10,309 nucleotides of DNA. Origin: Chloroflexota bacterium (lineage in GTDB: Bacteria; Chloroflexota; Anaerolineae; UBA7937; B3-Chlor). Shown here one piece after another: positions 1 to 6,962 of this stretch (position 1 is its first letter; every line of letters starts with the position of its first letter). The position numbers and the translations under genes are program-made. The stretch spans positions 1 to 10,309 of the forward strand of contig JAUWYD010000022.1 of assembly GCA_030616025.1 (NCBI GenBank), written 5' to 3'. The notes under the pieces were generated by a model. That model saw only the letters and a list, made by a program, of their open reading frames with translations. It ran no database searches and had not been told where the DNA came from.

Positions 1-425
1 ACCTCGGAGCCGAAGGCGCGGAGTAGCCCAGCGAACGCGTCCAAAGAGGGCAAGGATGAGAAGTGGATCAAGTGCGTTGGACAGCCACAGTCGGAAGAGC
101 CGAATCCGCGGACAGGCTTCTTCGCGTTTGGCATGCTCAGCATAGCATCAGCCCACAGGCACTCCAGCTTCCTCGTCGAAGGGGCTTTCCAGACTTCCAC
201 GACTCTTGCCTTCCGGAGGAGATAGTCTGCATGCCAGTGGGGCTGCTTCCTCCGCCGAAGGTGCCGTGTCACGCGCGCCTCGAGGCCTCCGGGCCCCCTG
301 GCACTCCCAACATAGAGGTAATAGCCGGTAGGGAATCTGAAACTGCCCAAGCGACCAATGCTCATCCTAGCTTCTCGATGCATGTGCAGGACCAACACGT
401 AAGTGCCAGGTAGAGTCGTATCCAT
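1..425 (-). CDS. DUF123 / GIY-YIG-like nuclease family protein (3' end outside window)
   Basis: The reverse strand reads open from ATG at 425 to the window edge: 141 codons, no stop. The protein has the DUF123 (COG1833) pattern, a GIY-YIG-superfamily branch. Visible in order are GTYVLVL (residues 7-13, the GIY-like strand), IGRLG (23-27), FPTGYYLYVGSA (31-42, the YIG-like strand), GPGGLEARVTRHLR (44-57, with the helix Arg), HWHADYLL (63-70), ECLWADAM (88-95, candidate metal-binding Glu) and GFGSSDCGCPTHL (107-119). Members are about 140-150 residues long, so little should be missing. Family members are putative nucleases; the substrate is not known from sequence. The gene is divergent from the EF-G-like gene. 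No clear Shine-Dalgarno site precedes ATG 425. The family call is firm because conserved blocks appear in the right order; the biochemical role is not. Confidence 0.88.
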   Translation of the reverse strand, partial: MDTTLPGTYVLVLHMHREARMSIGRLGSFRFPTGYYLYVGSARGPGGLEARVTRHLRRRKQPHWHADYLLRKARVVEVWKAPSTRKLECLWADAMLSMPNAKKPVRGFGSSDCGCPTHLIHFSSLPSLDAFAGLLRAFGSE

Positions 426-469
426 ACTTGACTTGAAATGCGCACCAGGTCGTTGGTAGGCTGCGTCCT

Positions 470-498
470 ATTATAGCATAAAAGGAGATTGACAACAA
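470..498 (-). promoter_or_regulatory. Candidate promoter for the DUF123 gene
   Basis: On the minus strand there is a perfect -10 TATAAT (475 to 470). At 17-bp spacing the -35 is TTGTTG (498 to 493), a 3/6 match; TTGTCA (495 to 490) matches better (5/6) but leaves only a 14-bp spacer. The start point would lie near 463, about 38 nt before the ATG at 425. This -35 overlaps the -35 of the opposing promoter. It is a sequence match only. Confidence 0.5.
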
Positions 499-517
499 GG
501 GCGAACTACTTTAGAAT
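489..517 (+). promoter_or_regulatory. Sigma-70 type promoter for the EF-G-like gene
   Basis: TTGACA (489-494), a 17-bp spacer and TAGAAT (512-517) give 6/6 and 5/6 matches to the consensus. Transcription would begin near 524, leaving a leader of about 36 nt before the GTG at 560. The strength of the match suggests abundant expression, as expected for a ribosome-associated GTPase. Confidence 0.75.
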
Positions 518-559
518 CACTCTGAATGTGTCGTTGTACTGACGTGGAGGATAGCGATA

Positions 560-2632
560 GTGAAGGATTACAGAGTGGAGCAGCTGAGGAACCTCGTTCT
601 CTTGTCTCACGGCGGTGCGGGCAAGACGTCATTGACCGAGGCCATGCTCTACGACAGCGGAGGTGTAAGCCGCCTGGGCAGGGTTGAGGACGGCACTACA
701 GCTTCGGACTATGATCCTGAGGAGATACGACGCAAGATCTCGGTCAACACCTCAGTCATCCCTTGCGAGTGGCGTGAGCACAAGATCAACGTGCTTGACA
801 CGCCTGGGTACGCCGACTTCGTGGGGGAAGTGAAAGGGGCCCTCAGAGCGGGCGACGGAGCGATCGTCCTCGTTGGTGCAGTAGCCGGCGTGGAGGTGGG
901 CACAGAGCTGGTGTGGGAGTATGCCGAGGAGGTGGACGTGCCCCGCATGTTGTTCGTCAATAAGATGGACCGGGAGAACGCGGATTTTCTCCAAGCCCTG
1001 AATCAGGCCAAAGAGAGCCTGCAGGGAAACATCATCCCCTTCCAGTTGCCAATCGGGGCCCAGGAGGCCTTCGAAGGTGTCGTTGATGTGGTGAGGATGA
1101 GAGCCTACCGGGGCGAGAAGGCCGAGGAGGGGGATATTCCTGAGGATTTGCGCGCGGAGGCGGAATCATATCACTTGCAGTTGGTCGAGGCCGCGGCAGA
1201 AACGGACGACGCGCTCCTTGAGAAGTATTTTGAAGAGGAGACGCTGACCGATGAGGAGATACGCCAGGGCTTGGCCACTGGTTTTAGAAACAAGGCCATT
1301 GTGCCGGTTCTCTGTGGTTCGGCCCTCAAGAACATCGGAGTGCGGCCTCTGCTGGACGCAGTTCTCGAGTATTTTCCTTCGCCTATTGATGCGGCCGATG
1401 TGCAAGTCACCAACGTGGCTACGGGTGAAGAGGAGATCCTTGGGCCCGCGCCTCAAAACCCCCTGGCGGCTCTGGTGTTCAAGACTTTGGCCGATCCCTA
1501 CGTGGGCAAGCTAACCTACTTCCGCGTGTTTTCCGGTGCCATGGAGTCTGACTCCCGTGTATTCAACTCCAACAAGGGAGAAGAGGAACGAGTGGGCCAG
1601 CTGTTCTTCCTGAGGGGTAAGGAGCAAGAGTCGACGGACAGAGTTCCACCGGGAGACATTGGTGCAGTTGCCAAGCTGCAAGAGACCACCACCGGAGATA
1701 CACTTTGTGACAAGGACCACCCCGTTACCTTGCCGCCTATTGGCTTTCCTCATCCTATCTTCTCGGCGGCGATCGCACCAAAGACCAAGGCAGACCTGGA
1801 CAAGCTTGGTGGTGCCCTGAGTCGCCTCACCGAAGAGGATCCTACCTTGCGGGTGGACCGCGAGTCCAGCACGAGGGAGACGGTTCTCTCCGGGATGGGA
1901 GAGTCTCACATCGACATCGCCGCCCGGCGTCTACACTCCAAGTTCGGGGTAGAGATAGTTACATCAGTGCCGAAGGTACCGTACAGGGAGACGGTGACCA
2001 AAGTCGCCACATCACAGTATCGGCACAAGAAGCAAACAGGTGGAGCTGGGCAGTTTGCCGAGGTGTGGCTGAGGGTTGAACCCCTGGGACGGGGGGCTGG
2101 CTTCGAGTATGACAGCGAGGTGCGAGAAGGTCACATCTCAAAGAGCTTCATACCCTCCATCCAGAAGGGCATCAAGCAGGTATTGGACCAGGGGGTGATT
2201 GCAGGTCATCCGGTAGTAGACGTGAAAGGCGTGGTCTACGATGGGAAGGAGCACCCCGTCGATTCCAAGGACATCGCTTTCCAGATAGCTGGACGAGAGG
2301 CCTTCAAATACGCGGTGCGGGATGCAGCGCCGGTGCTCTTGGAGCCGATAATGGTCTTCACTATCGCGATACCCGAGGCGAAGATGGGCGACGTGCTAGG
2401 CGACCTCAACACCAAGCGAGCTCGAGTAGTGGGCACAGAACAAAAGGGCGATAAGACCATTATCACGGCTCAGGCACCCTTGGCAGAAATGCAGAGTTAT
2501 GCTACTGACTTGCGCTCCATTACTCAGGGGCGCGGGGGCTTTAGCATGGAGTTCTTGGACTACGAGGAAGTCCCCAAACTCCTAGCGGACGAGATTATCG
2601 CCAGAGCCCAGGTCGAGGAAGAGAAGGAGTAG
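560..2632 (+). CDS. Elongation factor G-like GTPase (EF-G2 / FusA2 type)
   Basis: This is a 690-residue translational GTPase with the full five-domain EF-G layout. G1 is SHGGAGKT (16-23), G3 is DTPGYADF (80-87), G4 is NKMD (134-137) and G5 is SAL (254-256). Domain II starts at about 300, domain III covers SRLTEEDPTL and GMGESH (421-450), the domain IV loop is YRHKKQTGGAGQF (487-499), and PVDSKDIAFQIAG (566-578) and a domain V tail follow. Two features separate it from the canonical translocase. Switch I reads RRKISVNTS (57-65) where normal EF-G has an RGITI-type sequence, and the catalytic His of DTPGH is Tyr84. These are marks of the EF-G2/FusA2-like paralogue family, whose cellular role is poorly defined. 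A normal fusA is probably elsewhere in the genome. GTG 560 follows GGAGG (546-550) with 9-nt spacing. The gene is likely monocistronic, as the next gene converges on it. Confidence 0.95.
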   Translation: MKDYRVEQLRNLVLLSHGGAGKTSLTEAMLYDSGGVSRLGRVEDGTTASDYDPEEIRRKISVNTSVIPCEWREHKINVLDTPGYADFVGEVKGALRAGDGAIVLVGAVAGVEVGTELVWEYAEEVDVPRMLFVNKMDRENADFLQALNQAKESLQGNIIPFQLPIGAQEAFEGVVDVVRMRAYRGEKAEEGDIPEDLRAEAESYHLQLVEAAAETDDALLEKYFEEETLTDEEIRQGLATGFRNKAIVPVLCGSALKNIGVRPLLDAVLEYFPSPIDAADVQVTNVATGEEEILGPAPQNPLAALVFKTLADPYVGKLTYFRVFSGAMESDSRVFNSNKGEEERVGQLFFLRGKEQESTDRVPPGDIGAVAKLQETTTGDTLCDKDHPVTLPPIGFPHPIFSAAIAPKTKADLDKLGGALSRLTEEDPTLRVDRESSTRETVLSGMGESHIDIAARRLHSKFGVEIVTSVPKVPYRETVTKVATSQYRHKKQTGGAGQFAEVWLRVEPLGRGAGFEYDSEVREGHISKSFIPSIQKGIKQVLDQGVIAGHPVVDVKGVVYDGKEHPVDSKDIAFQIAGREAFKYAVRDAAPVLLEPIMVFTIAIPEAKMGDVLGDLNTKRARVVGTEQKGDKTIITAQAPLAEMQSYATDLRSITQGRGGFSMEFLDYEEVPKLLADEIIARAQVEEEKE

Positions 2633-2680
2633 GTCTCGGGCATCGGTGCCCTGCAACAGTGGAGAGGAATCCTACCCAGG

Positions 2681-2695
2681 ACAGGAAGAACCTGT
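2681..2695. terminator. Small hairpin between the convergent genes
   Basis: ACAGG (2681-2685) and CCTGT (2691-2695) form a 5-bp stem with a 5-nt loop immediately after the TPR stop codon, in the 63-bp gap between convergent genes. There is no T-tract on either side, so this is a weak terminator candidate at best. Confidence 0.2.
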
Positions 2696-3250
2696 TCACT
2701 GCGGGCGGGCAAGCATGTTCAGGGGGACCTGCATGAGGCGACGTAGTATCCGTTCCTTTACCCCGGGTGGCTCAGCGCATGCCAGGCTCAGGTCATAGAA
2801 GTGGAGGGCTTCGAACCACCTTGCCTGCCCGAGCCGGATCCTGCTGATCAGGCGCAGGGTAGTGGCCTCCTTCTTTCGCCCCCCCACCTCTCGGAAGAGA
2901 TCAGCTGCGGCCTTTAGGTGCTCCACAGCTCTTTCCTTGTCGCCTCGGTGGCGATACAAGGTTCCCTGGTGACCCAGGGTGTGGGCCTCGCCGTTCTTGT
3001 CTCCCAGAGCTTCGAATATCTCTCTCGCTTTGTCGAAGGCCTCGGCGGCCTGATCCCAGCGGCCCTCCTGAATGTGGACCACTCCAAGGTTGTTGAGCGT
3101 CTCCCCTTGCCCTTTCTCGTCGTTCAGGTCCACATAGAGAGCATACGCCTCGCCAAACCGGAGCGCGGCCTCTTCGTATTCGCCAAAACGGAAGAGCTTG
3201 ATCCCCTGTTCTTTTCCCGAGTCGGCGTCTGCTGCCTCATCATTTCCCAT
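2696..3250 (-). CDS. Tetratricopeptide repeat protein
   Basis: A 184-residue soluble protein made almost wholly of about four TPR-like units of roughly 40 residues (about 10-45, 46-85, 86-125, 126-165). Recognisable TPR positions include LNNLGVVHIQEGRWDQAAEAF and GTLYRHRGDKERAVEHL. The spacing, with GD/GE-rich turns between units, is that of the TPR_12 type often found with regulators and kinases. No signal peptide, membrane segment or catalytic domain is visible, so it is probably a cytosolic protein-protein adaptor. ATG 3250 is supported by a GGAGGAG site about 7 nt upstream. It lies 97 bp downstream of the histidine kinase on the same strand with no clear promoter of its own, so it is probably the last gene of the XRE-kinase unit. 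Its partner is unknown; the kinase is the obvious candidate by position only. Confidence 0.88.
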   Translation of the reverse strand: MGNDEAADADSGKEQGIKLFRFGEYEEAALRFGEAYALYVDLNDEKGQGETLNNLGVVHIQEGRWDQAAEAFDKAREIFEALGDKNGEAHTLGHQGTLYRHRGDKERAVEHLKAAADLFREVGGRKKEATTLRLISRIRLGQARWFEALHFYDLSLACAEPPGVKERILRRLMQVPLNMLARPQ

Positions 3251-3347
3251 GGAATCTCCTCCTCGAAGGTATTGGTCCGGTTCGCAAGCTATTGAGAGGC
3301 TGGGAAGCTAAGGGCCGGCCCGATGGATAGACTGATGATTGATCAGG

Positions 3348-5033
3348 CTATGCCGGTGAGGATTGGGCCGTCGGGCCTGTCAAAGGCACTCTCAGCACAA
3401 TCGTCGTGCCCCGATCCAGCTCTGACTTGATGTTGAGATCCGCCTCTATCAGATCTGCTCTCTCCTGCATGCTGACCAGTCCCAGATGACCGGCCTGATC
3501 GGCGGTCTTCTGAGTCGCCTCCAGGTCAAAGCCGCATCCATCGTCCTCCACGGCAATCTGCAGATACCCCTCGTGTTGGGTGAGATTCAGCCATATGTTC
3601 TGGGGACCGGCATGCTTCCTAGAATTGTTGATTGCCTCCTGAAGGATTATGAAAGCCGTGGCCTCGGTTTCGTCGCTCAATCTGCCATTGAAGCCGCCGT
3701 GATCCAAATGGAAGACTGGAGGGCCGTCTCTCTGTAACTGGTCGACGTAGGTGTTGAGGGCGCCCACTAGTCCCTGGGTTTCCAGGACAATAGGACGCAA
3801 TTCGAAGAGAAGGATGCGGCCCTGCCGTAACGCCTCGACGACCATCTCTCGCAGACGGTCGAGTTCCTCAACAGCGTCCTCAGGTTGATGCTCCAGCAAT
3901 CGTTTGACATAATCTAGCCTCATGGCGATGGAAGAAAGGCTTTGCAGCGTGGTGTCGTGCATGTCGCGCGCCAATTCACGACGGGCCTCTTCCTGAATAC
4001 GGATGATCTTATCTCTTTCTTCGCGCAGACTTCGATACAGGCGAGCGTTCTCGATAGCGCTGACTGCCTGTGCTGCCAGGGTGCTCAACAAACGTAGGTC
4101 GTCGTCGTTGAAGCCCTCGTTGGATGTCTTGTTGAGTGCCTCGAGCACACCGATGGTCCGCTCCTTTATCTGCAGTGGCACGCAAACTACGGACTGGGTC
4201 AAGAAGCCGGTGCGGGCATCGGTTTCTGTGTGGAAGCGTTTATCTCCCGCAACATCATTGACGATAGCTGGTGTGCCATGCGTGGCAACCCACCCTGCAA
4301 TCCCTTGGTCCATCGCCATTCGATAGCTACGCAACAGTTCTCTCTTCTCACCGTGGGGAATGTCGAATACCAGTTCTCCAGTATCCTCGTCGATCAGCAT
4401 CAAGGTAGAAGCCTGGGCGTTCAGTATCTTCGTCGCCAACTCCATGGTATTGTCCAAGACCTCTCTCAGGTCGAGGGTCGATGTCAAGGCCTGGCTTGTT
4501 TCGTGGAGGAAGCTTAGTTGCTTCAAACTGTCCTCGGCAATGGTCAACTGCTCGACCATCTTGCCCAGATTTCCTATGGCCTTCGCGCACGAGGTCACTG
4601 CCTGCCGCTGGGTGAGAGAGAGTGGGCGACCAGCCTCGAACACCAGAGTGAGGGAACCGGTGACTTTCTCGTCGTGCAGAAGAGGAGTGTTGACCAGCAG
4701 ATCAGCTGTTGCTTCCACCGCGTGCGTGGAGACTGGTAGCGTCTCTCCCTCTCCTATCAACCACGAGGTCGTGCGCAGTCTCTCTTCTAGGCCTTCTTCC
4801 CAGATAGAGATCTGTCTCTCGATCTCGGAGGACAGGTCACCTTCCCTCACCGTTCGTGGTTGGTCGCTGACAAACAGTAAGGAGCCGGCGTGACAGTTGG
4901 TGGCTAGGATCGCCTCGTGGAGGGCAGAGGTGAGGAACTGCCCGATGTCACGCTGGCTGGTGAGCTTAGCCAGAGTGTCAAGAAGAGGGGGCATTGCGTC
5001 AGCAGCATCGGCGGTCGGGGGCGCACTCATCAC
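3348..5033 (-). CDS. Soluble GAF-domain sensor histidine kinase (NarL-type, HisKA_3)
   Basis: A 561-residue protein without membrane segments, so a cytosolic sensor. A divergent GAF-like region spans about 20-160 and a clear GAF domain spans about 180-335 (LREVLDNTMELATKILNA, GIAGWVATHG, SVVCVPL, IGVLEALNK). A short coiled coil follows (about 335-352), then HisKA_3 with RRELARDMHDTTLQSLSSIA, phospho-acceptor His359. The C-terminal HATPase_c carries the N box QEAINNSRKH (465-474), DDGCGFD (497-503) and GHLGL (515-519). Such kinases normally phosphorylate LuxR/NarL-type response regulators; none is present here. The GAF ligand cannot be told from sequence. GTG 5033 overlaps the XRE stop codon by 4 bp; the next codon, ATG 5030, would overlap by one base (TGATG). 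Either implies translational coupling. GAF, dimerisation and ATP-binding motifs are all intact. Confidence 0.93.
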   Translation of the reverse strand: MMSAPPTADAADAMPPLLDTLAKLTSQRDIGQFLTSALHEAILATNCHAGSLLFVSDQPRTVREGDLSSEIERQISIWEEGLEERLRTTSWLIGEGETLPVSTHAVEATADLLVNTPLLHDEKVTGSLTLVFEAGRPLSLTQRQAVTSCAKAIGNLGKMVEQLTIAEDSLKQLSFLHETSQALTSTLDLREVLDNTMELATKILNAQASTLMLIDEDTGELVFDIPHGEKRELLRSYRMAMDQGIAGWVATHGTPAIVNDVAGDKRFHTETDARTGFLTQSVVCVPLQIKERTIGVLEALNKTSNEGFNDDDLRLLSTLAAQAVSAIENARLYRSLREERDKIIRIQEEARRELARDMHDTTLQSLSSIAMRLDYVKRLLEHQPEDAVEELDRLREMVVEALRQGRILLFELRPIVLETQGLVGALNTYVDQLQRDGPPVFHLDHGGFNGRLSDETEATAFIILQEAINNSRKHAGPQNIWLNLTQHEGYLQIAVEDDGCGFDLEATQKTADQAGHLGLVSMQERADLIEADLNIKSELDRGTTIVLRVPLTGPTAQSSPA

Positions 5034-5743
5034 ATTTCTCTCTTGCGCTGTCCTTCTGCTGACAGCATCGCCTCAGCAAGGTGTCTCAAGGAGTCCTTGG
5101 GTAGCTCGTACAGCCTCAGCGCCATCTCCAAGTACGGAAGGCTTTCAGGATTGCGAACAAACTCCTCGATCTGTCGAGGTAGCTTGGTCGTGGTATCCTT
5201 TGCAGGTAGCACCTCTGTGCCGGTTCTTGAGATTGACATTCGGCTGGTGAGCAACTCTCGGTCTAGGAAATCGGCCAGTGACGCCTCCAGGTACGACGCC
5301 AGGAGTTCCAAGTGTGGGAAGGGTGTGGGTTTGGTCCCGTACTCGTACTTGGATATTATCTCGGCCGAAACGCCCAGTAGATCTCCGCACTGCTTCTGCG
5401 TCTTGCCAGATTTCGCACGTGCCTGCCGCAACAGAACACCAATCTCCTTCTGGCGTAGCGGTATCAGTTTCTCAACAGCAGGCCTCTGGGGAGCCTGCTC
5501 CAGGACGGCCGGTTCCTCGTCCCAAAGGTGACTCACCGGCACATCGAAGAAACTAGCCAGTAGCTCCAGCTCAGGGAGGGAGATGCCACGGCGTCCGTGC
5601 TCGTATTGTGACATGATGTGTGGGGAGCAACTCAGCCACTCAGCGCACTCTCTGAGGCTTTTTCGGGCCTTCAGCCGAGCGGCGCGGAGCAGGACTCCGA
5701 TCATCTTGAAGCGGACATCGACGGCCTTTGTTCCCTGAACCAT
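5030..5743 (-). CDS. XRE-family regulator with two helix-turn-helix domains
   Basis: A 237-residue putative DNA-binding protein with two HTH_XRE (Cro/CI-type) domains: about 15-75 (IGVLLRAARLKARKSLRECA ... MSQYEHG ... PELELLASFFDV) and 100-162 (IGVLLRQARAKSGKTQKQCG ... ISKYEYG ... PHLELLASYLEA). The two halves are similar along their length, indicating internal duplication, so one chain could bind a two-half-site operator. The C-terminal part (about 188-230) is helical with no recognised ligand domain. I chose ATG 5743 because GGAGG (5752 to 5748) lies just upstream. A longer reading from TTG 5770 would start at about the predicted transcription start and lacks such a site. It is the first gene of the unit, its stop overlaps the kinase start, and it probably regulates its own divergent promoter region. 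Confidence 0.92.
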   Translation of the reverse strand: MVQGTKAVDVRFKMIGVLLRAARLKARKSLRECAEWLSCSPHIMSQYEHGRRGISLPELELLASFFDVPVSHLWDEEPAVLEQAPQRPAVEKLIPLRQKEIGVLLRQARAKSGKTQKQCGDLLGVSAEIISKYEYGTKPTPFPHLELLASYLEASLADFLDRELLTSRMSISRTGTEVLPAKDTTTKLPRQIEEFVRNPESLPYLEMALRLYELPKDSLRHLAEAMLSAEGQRKREM

Positions 5744-5775
5744 CGGGCCTCCTTGATTCTGGATTCTCAAATCTG

Positions 5776-5804
5776 ATTATACCATATGATTGCCCGGTAG
5801 ACAA
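5776..5804 (-). promoter_or_regulatory. Promoter of the XRE-kinase unit
   Basis: On the minus strand TTGTCT (5804 to 5799), a 17-bp spacer and a perfect TATAAT (5781 to 5776) form a good sigma-70 type promoter. Transcription would start near 5769, about 26 nt before the preferred ATG at 5743, which supports that start over the upstream TTG at 5770. Confidence 0.7.
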
Positions 5805-5818
5805 CCTGGCAAGTTGAC
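5800..5818. promoter_or_regulatory. Imperfect palindrome between divergent -35 boxes, candidate XRE operator
   Basis: GACAACCTGGCAAGTTGAC is a 19-bp imperfect palindrome centred on 5809; seven of nine position pairs are complementary. It bridges the -35 boxes of the two divergent promoters, where a bound repressor would block both. Part of the symmetry follows automatically from two opposed -35 boxes, so the inner pairs (5807/5811 and 5808/5810) are the only independent evidence. Confidence 0.35.
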
Positions 5819-5842
5819 ATGCTGGACAGTTTATGGGATAAT
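5814..5842 (+). promoter_or_regulatory. Strong sigma-70 type promoter facing the PHP-PrsW-FabF genes
   Basis: TTGACA (5814-5819), a 17-bp spacer and GATAAT (5837-5842) match the consensus 6/6 and 5/6. Transcription would begin near 5849, more than 420 nt before the first clear gene on that strand (6276). The promoter therefore drives either a long leader or a separate small RNA. Confidence 0.7.
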
Positions 5843-5848
5843 GCGCAG

Positions 5849-6275
5849 AATCTCAGGGCTGTAAACTCTTGGTGCCAGTAGTACGTGGCGCAGGCTCTTG
5901 CGCCGATGGGATCGGGCGCAGTTGCTTCTTTCATACACGAGCCATTCACTCCAGCGGAACTCGAAAGCGCAATCTGGAGTTCGCTGTCGTGGTCACTGTG
6001 GATCTAGGGCTGATTCGATTTGTAGGAGATCAGGGTTCAGGTCGTTTTTGCTGGAGAAAGCGGTTTCCTGACGGAGTTGCTGTGCCAGCCCGAAGCAGAG
6101 GGAATCTGGGAGCGGCGAGGCCTTGCGTCACGAACATCGTACGGTCGCGCTCGATTCCGGCCTGGCTTCCGCTGCTGCCCTGTCCACGCACGGCCGTTTG
6201 CGCCCATTGCGAGGTCCGTCGGCGCGCCAGACGTTTCGACTGTTTTGACTTCTTTGATGTGAGGAAACCTGATTC
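5849..6275 (+). other. Long untranslated region or small RNA with strong inverted repeats
   Basis: No convincing gene was found here on either strand. Directly downstream of a strong promoter are a perfect 6-bp hairpin GGCGCA/TGCGCC (5887-5892 with 5899-5904) and a two-tier hairpin, CACGA/TCGTG (5936-5940 with 5987-5991) enclosing ACTCCAG/CTGGAGT (5948-5954 with 5974-5980). A competing stem, CAGCG-G-AACTC (5952-5962) with GAGTTCGCTG (5977-5986), shares bases with the inner stem, so the two cannot coexist. CTGAT/ATCAG (6010-6014 with 6029-6033) and a TTTTT run (6045-6049) follow. A transcript of about 200 nt or a long mRNA leader would fit. It does not match tmRNA, RNase P RNA, SRP RNA or a tRNA by eye. 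Confidence 0.3.
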
Positions 6276-6953
6276 GTGGCGGGAGATAGCGTTATCCAGA
6301 TGATCAAGATGGACATGCACATTCACAGCTGCTACTCGAAAGATGGCCTCCTGACTCCTGAGGAGATTGTAGTGAGATGCCGGGAGAAGGGGTTGGGGGC
6401 ATTGGCTATCACCGATCACAACACAATTGCCGGGGCCTTGGCCGTGCGAGATGTGGCTCCTTTTCCTGTCATCGTTGGTCAAGAGGTTTCCACTCCGCAC
6501 GGGGAGGTGATGGGGCTCTTCCTTGAGGAGGAAGTACCCAGAGATCTGTCGCCAAGCGAGGCTGTTTCCTGTATCAAGGGACAGGGAGGCCTGGCTGGGG
6601 TGCCTCACCCCTTTGACAGGTTGCGCAGGGAGACTTTGGGGGAGCGGTTATTGAAGGAGATTGCAGCCGAGCTGGATTTCATAGAATGCTTCAACTCCCG
6701 GGTTACCTTATCGGGAGATAACCGTCGGGCGCGGGAGTTTGCCGTGTCCAGAGGGCTGCCCTGTACGGCCGGCAGCGACGCCCACAGCGGCTATGAGTTG
6801 GGACGGGCATATGTAGAGATGTCCACGTTCAACGACAGAGGAGAATTCTTGGACGGGCTTGTTCACGGGCGGACTGTCGGCAACTCGAGCCCGTTCTGGG
6901 TTCACTTCTTCAGTGTCTACGCCAGGATGCGTCGGAGCCTGGTCAGAGGATAG
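6276..6953 (+). CDS. PHP-domain metal-dependent phosphoesterase
   Basis: A 225-residue protein with the complete metal-ligand set of the PHP family (as in histidinol phosphatase and 3',5'-nucleotide phosphatases): MHIHS (His15, His17), TDHN (Asp47, His48), GQE (Glu70), PHPFD (His111) and GSDAH (Asp168, His170). It has no polymerase or other extra domain and no membrane segment, so it is a stand-alone cytosolic hydrolase of a phosphate ester; the substrate is not predictable. GTG 6276 has GAGG at 6261-6264 (11-nt spacing). ATG 6300 (MIKMDMHIHS) is a serious alternative that fits the usual N-terminus of this family better but has only a distant GGAG. The stop is 9 bp before the PrsW start, so the two are probably cotranscribed. 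Confidence 0.92.
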   Translation: MAGDSVIQMIKMDMHIHSCYSKDGLLTPEEIVVRCREKGLGALAITDHNTIAGALAVRDVAPFPVIVGQEVSTPHGEVMGLFLEEEVPRDLSPSEAVSCIKGQGGLAGVPHPFDRLRRETLGERLLKEIAAELDFIECFNSRVTLSGDNRRAREFAVSRGLPCTAGSDAHSGYELGRAYVEMSTFNDRGEFLDGLVHGRTVGNSSPFWVHFFSVYARMRRSLVRG

Positions 6954-6962
6954 GCCACGCAG

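Noticed and set aside
63..413. Plus-strand reading frame of 116 codons
   Set aside because: It lies opposite the DUF123/GIY-YIG gene, which has clear family motifs; the plus-strand product shows none and lacks a Shine-Dalgarno site.
3312..3321. GGGCCGGCCC palindrome between kinase and TPR genes
   Set aside because: No loop and no T-tract, so not a terminator; a GC-rich palindrome of this size can occur by chance.
5767..5949. Minus-strand frame of 60 codons upstream of the XRE gene
   Set aside because: It covers the promoter pair and the predicted transcription start, has no recognisable protein pattern and no ribosome-binding site.
6031..6045. GGTTCAGGTC resembling a tRNA T-arm
   Set aside because: The conserved A of the T-loop is missing and no acceptor, D or anticodon arms can be built around it.
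6026..6265. Plus-strand frame with protein-like stretch (VVFAGESGFLTELLCQPEAE)
   Set aside because: No ATG or GTG start and only a weak TTG at 6077; no family recognised. A decayed gene fragment cannot be excluded, but I cannot support it.
6245..6273. TTGACT as -35 for the PHP gene
   Set aside because: No acceptable -10 at 16-18 bp, and the start of transcription would fall at or after the GTG start.
5869..6303. Plus-strand frame of 144 codons before the PHP gene
   Set aside because: Arg/Cys-rich composition, no domain pattern, no Shine-Dalgarno site, and it overlaps the PHP start; more likely a chance frame in GC-rich noncoding DNA.
6030..6608. Minus-strand frame of 192 codons
   Set aside because: Runs antisense through the PHP gene, whose metal-binding motifs are complete; no protein family visible.
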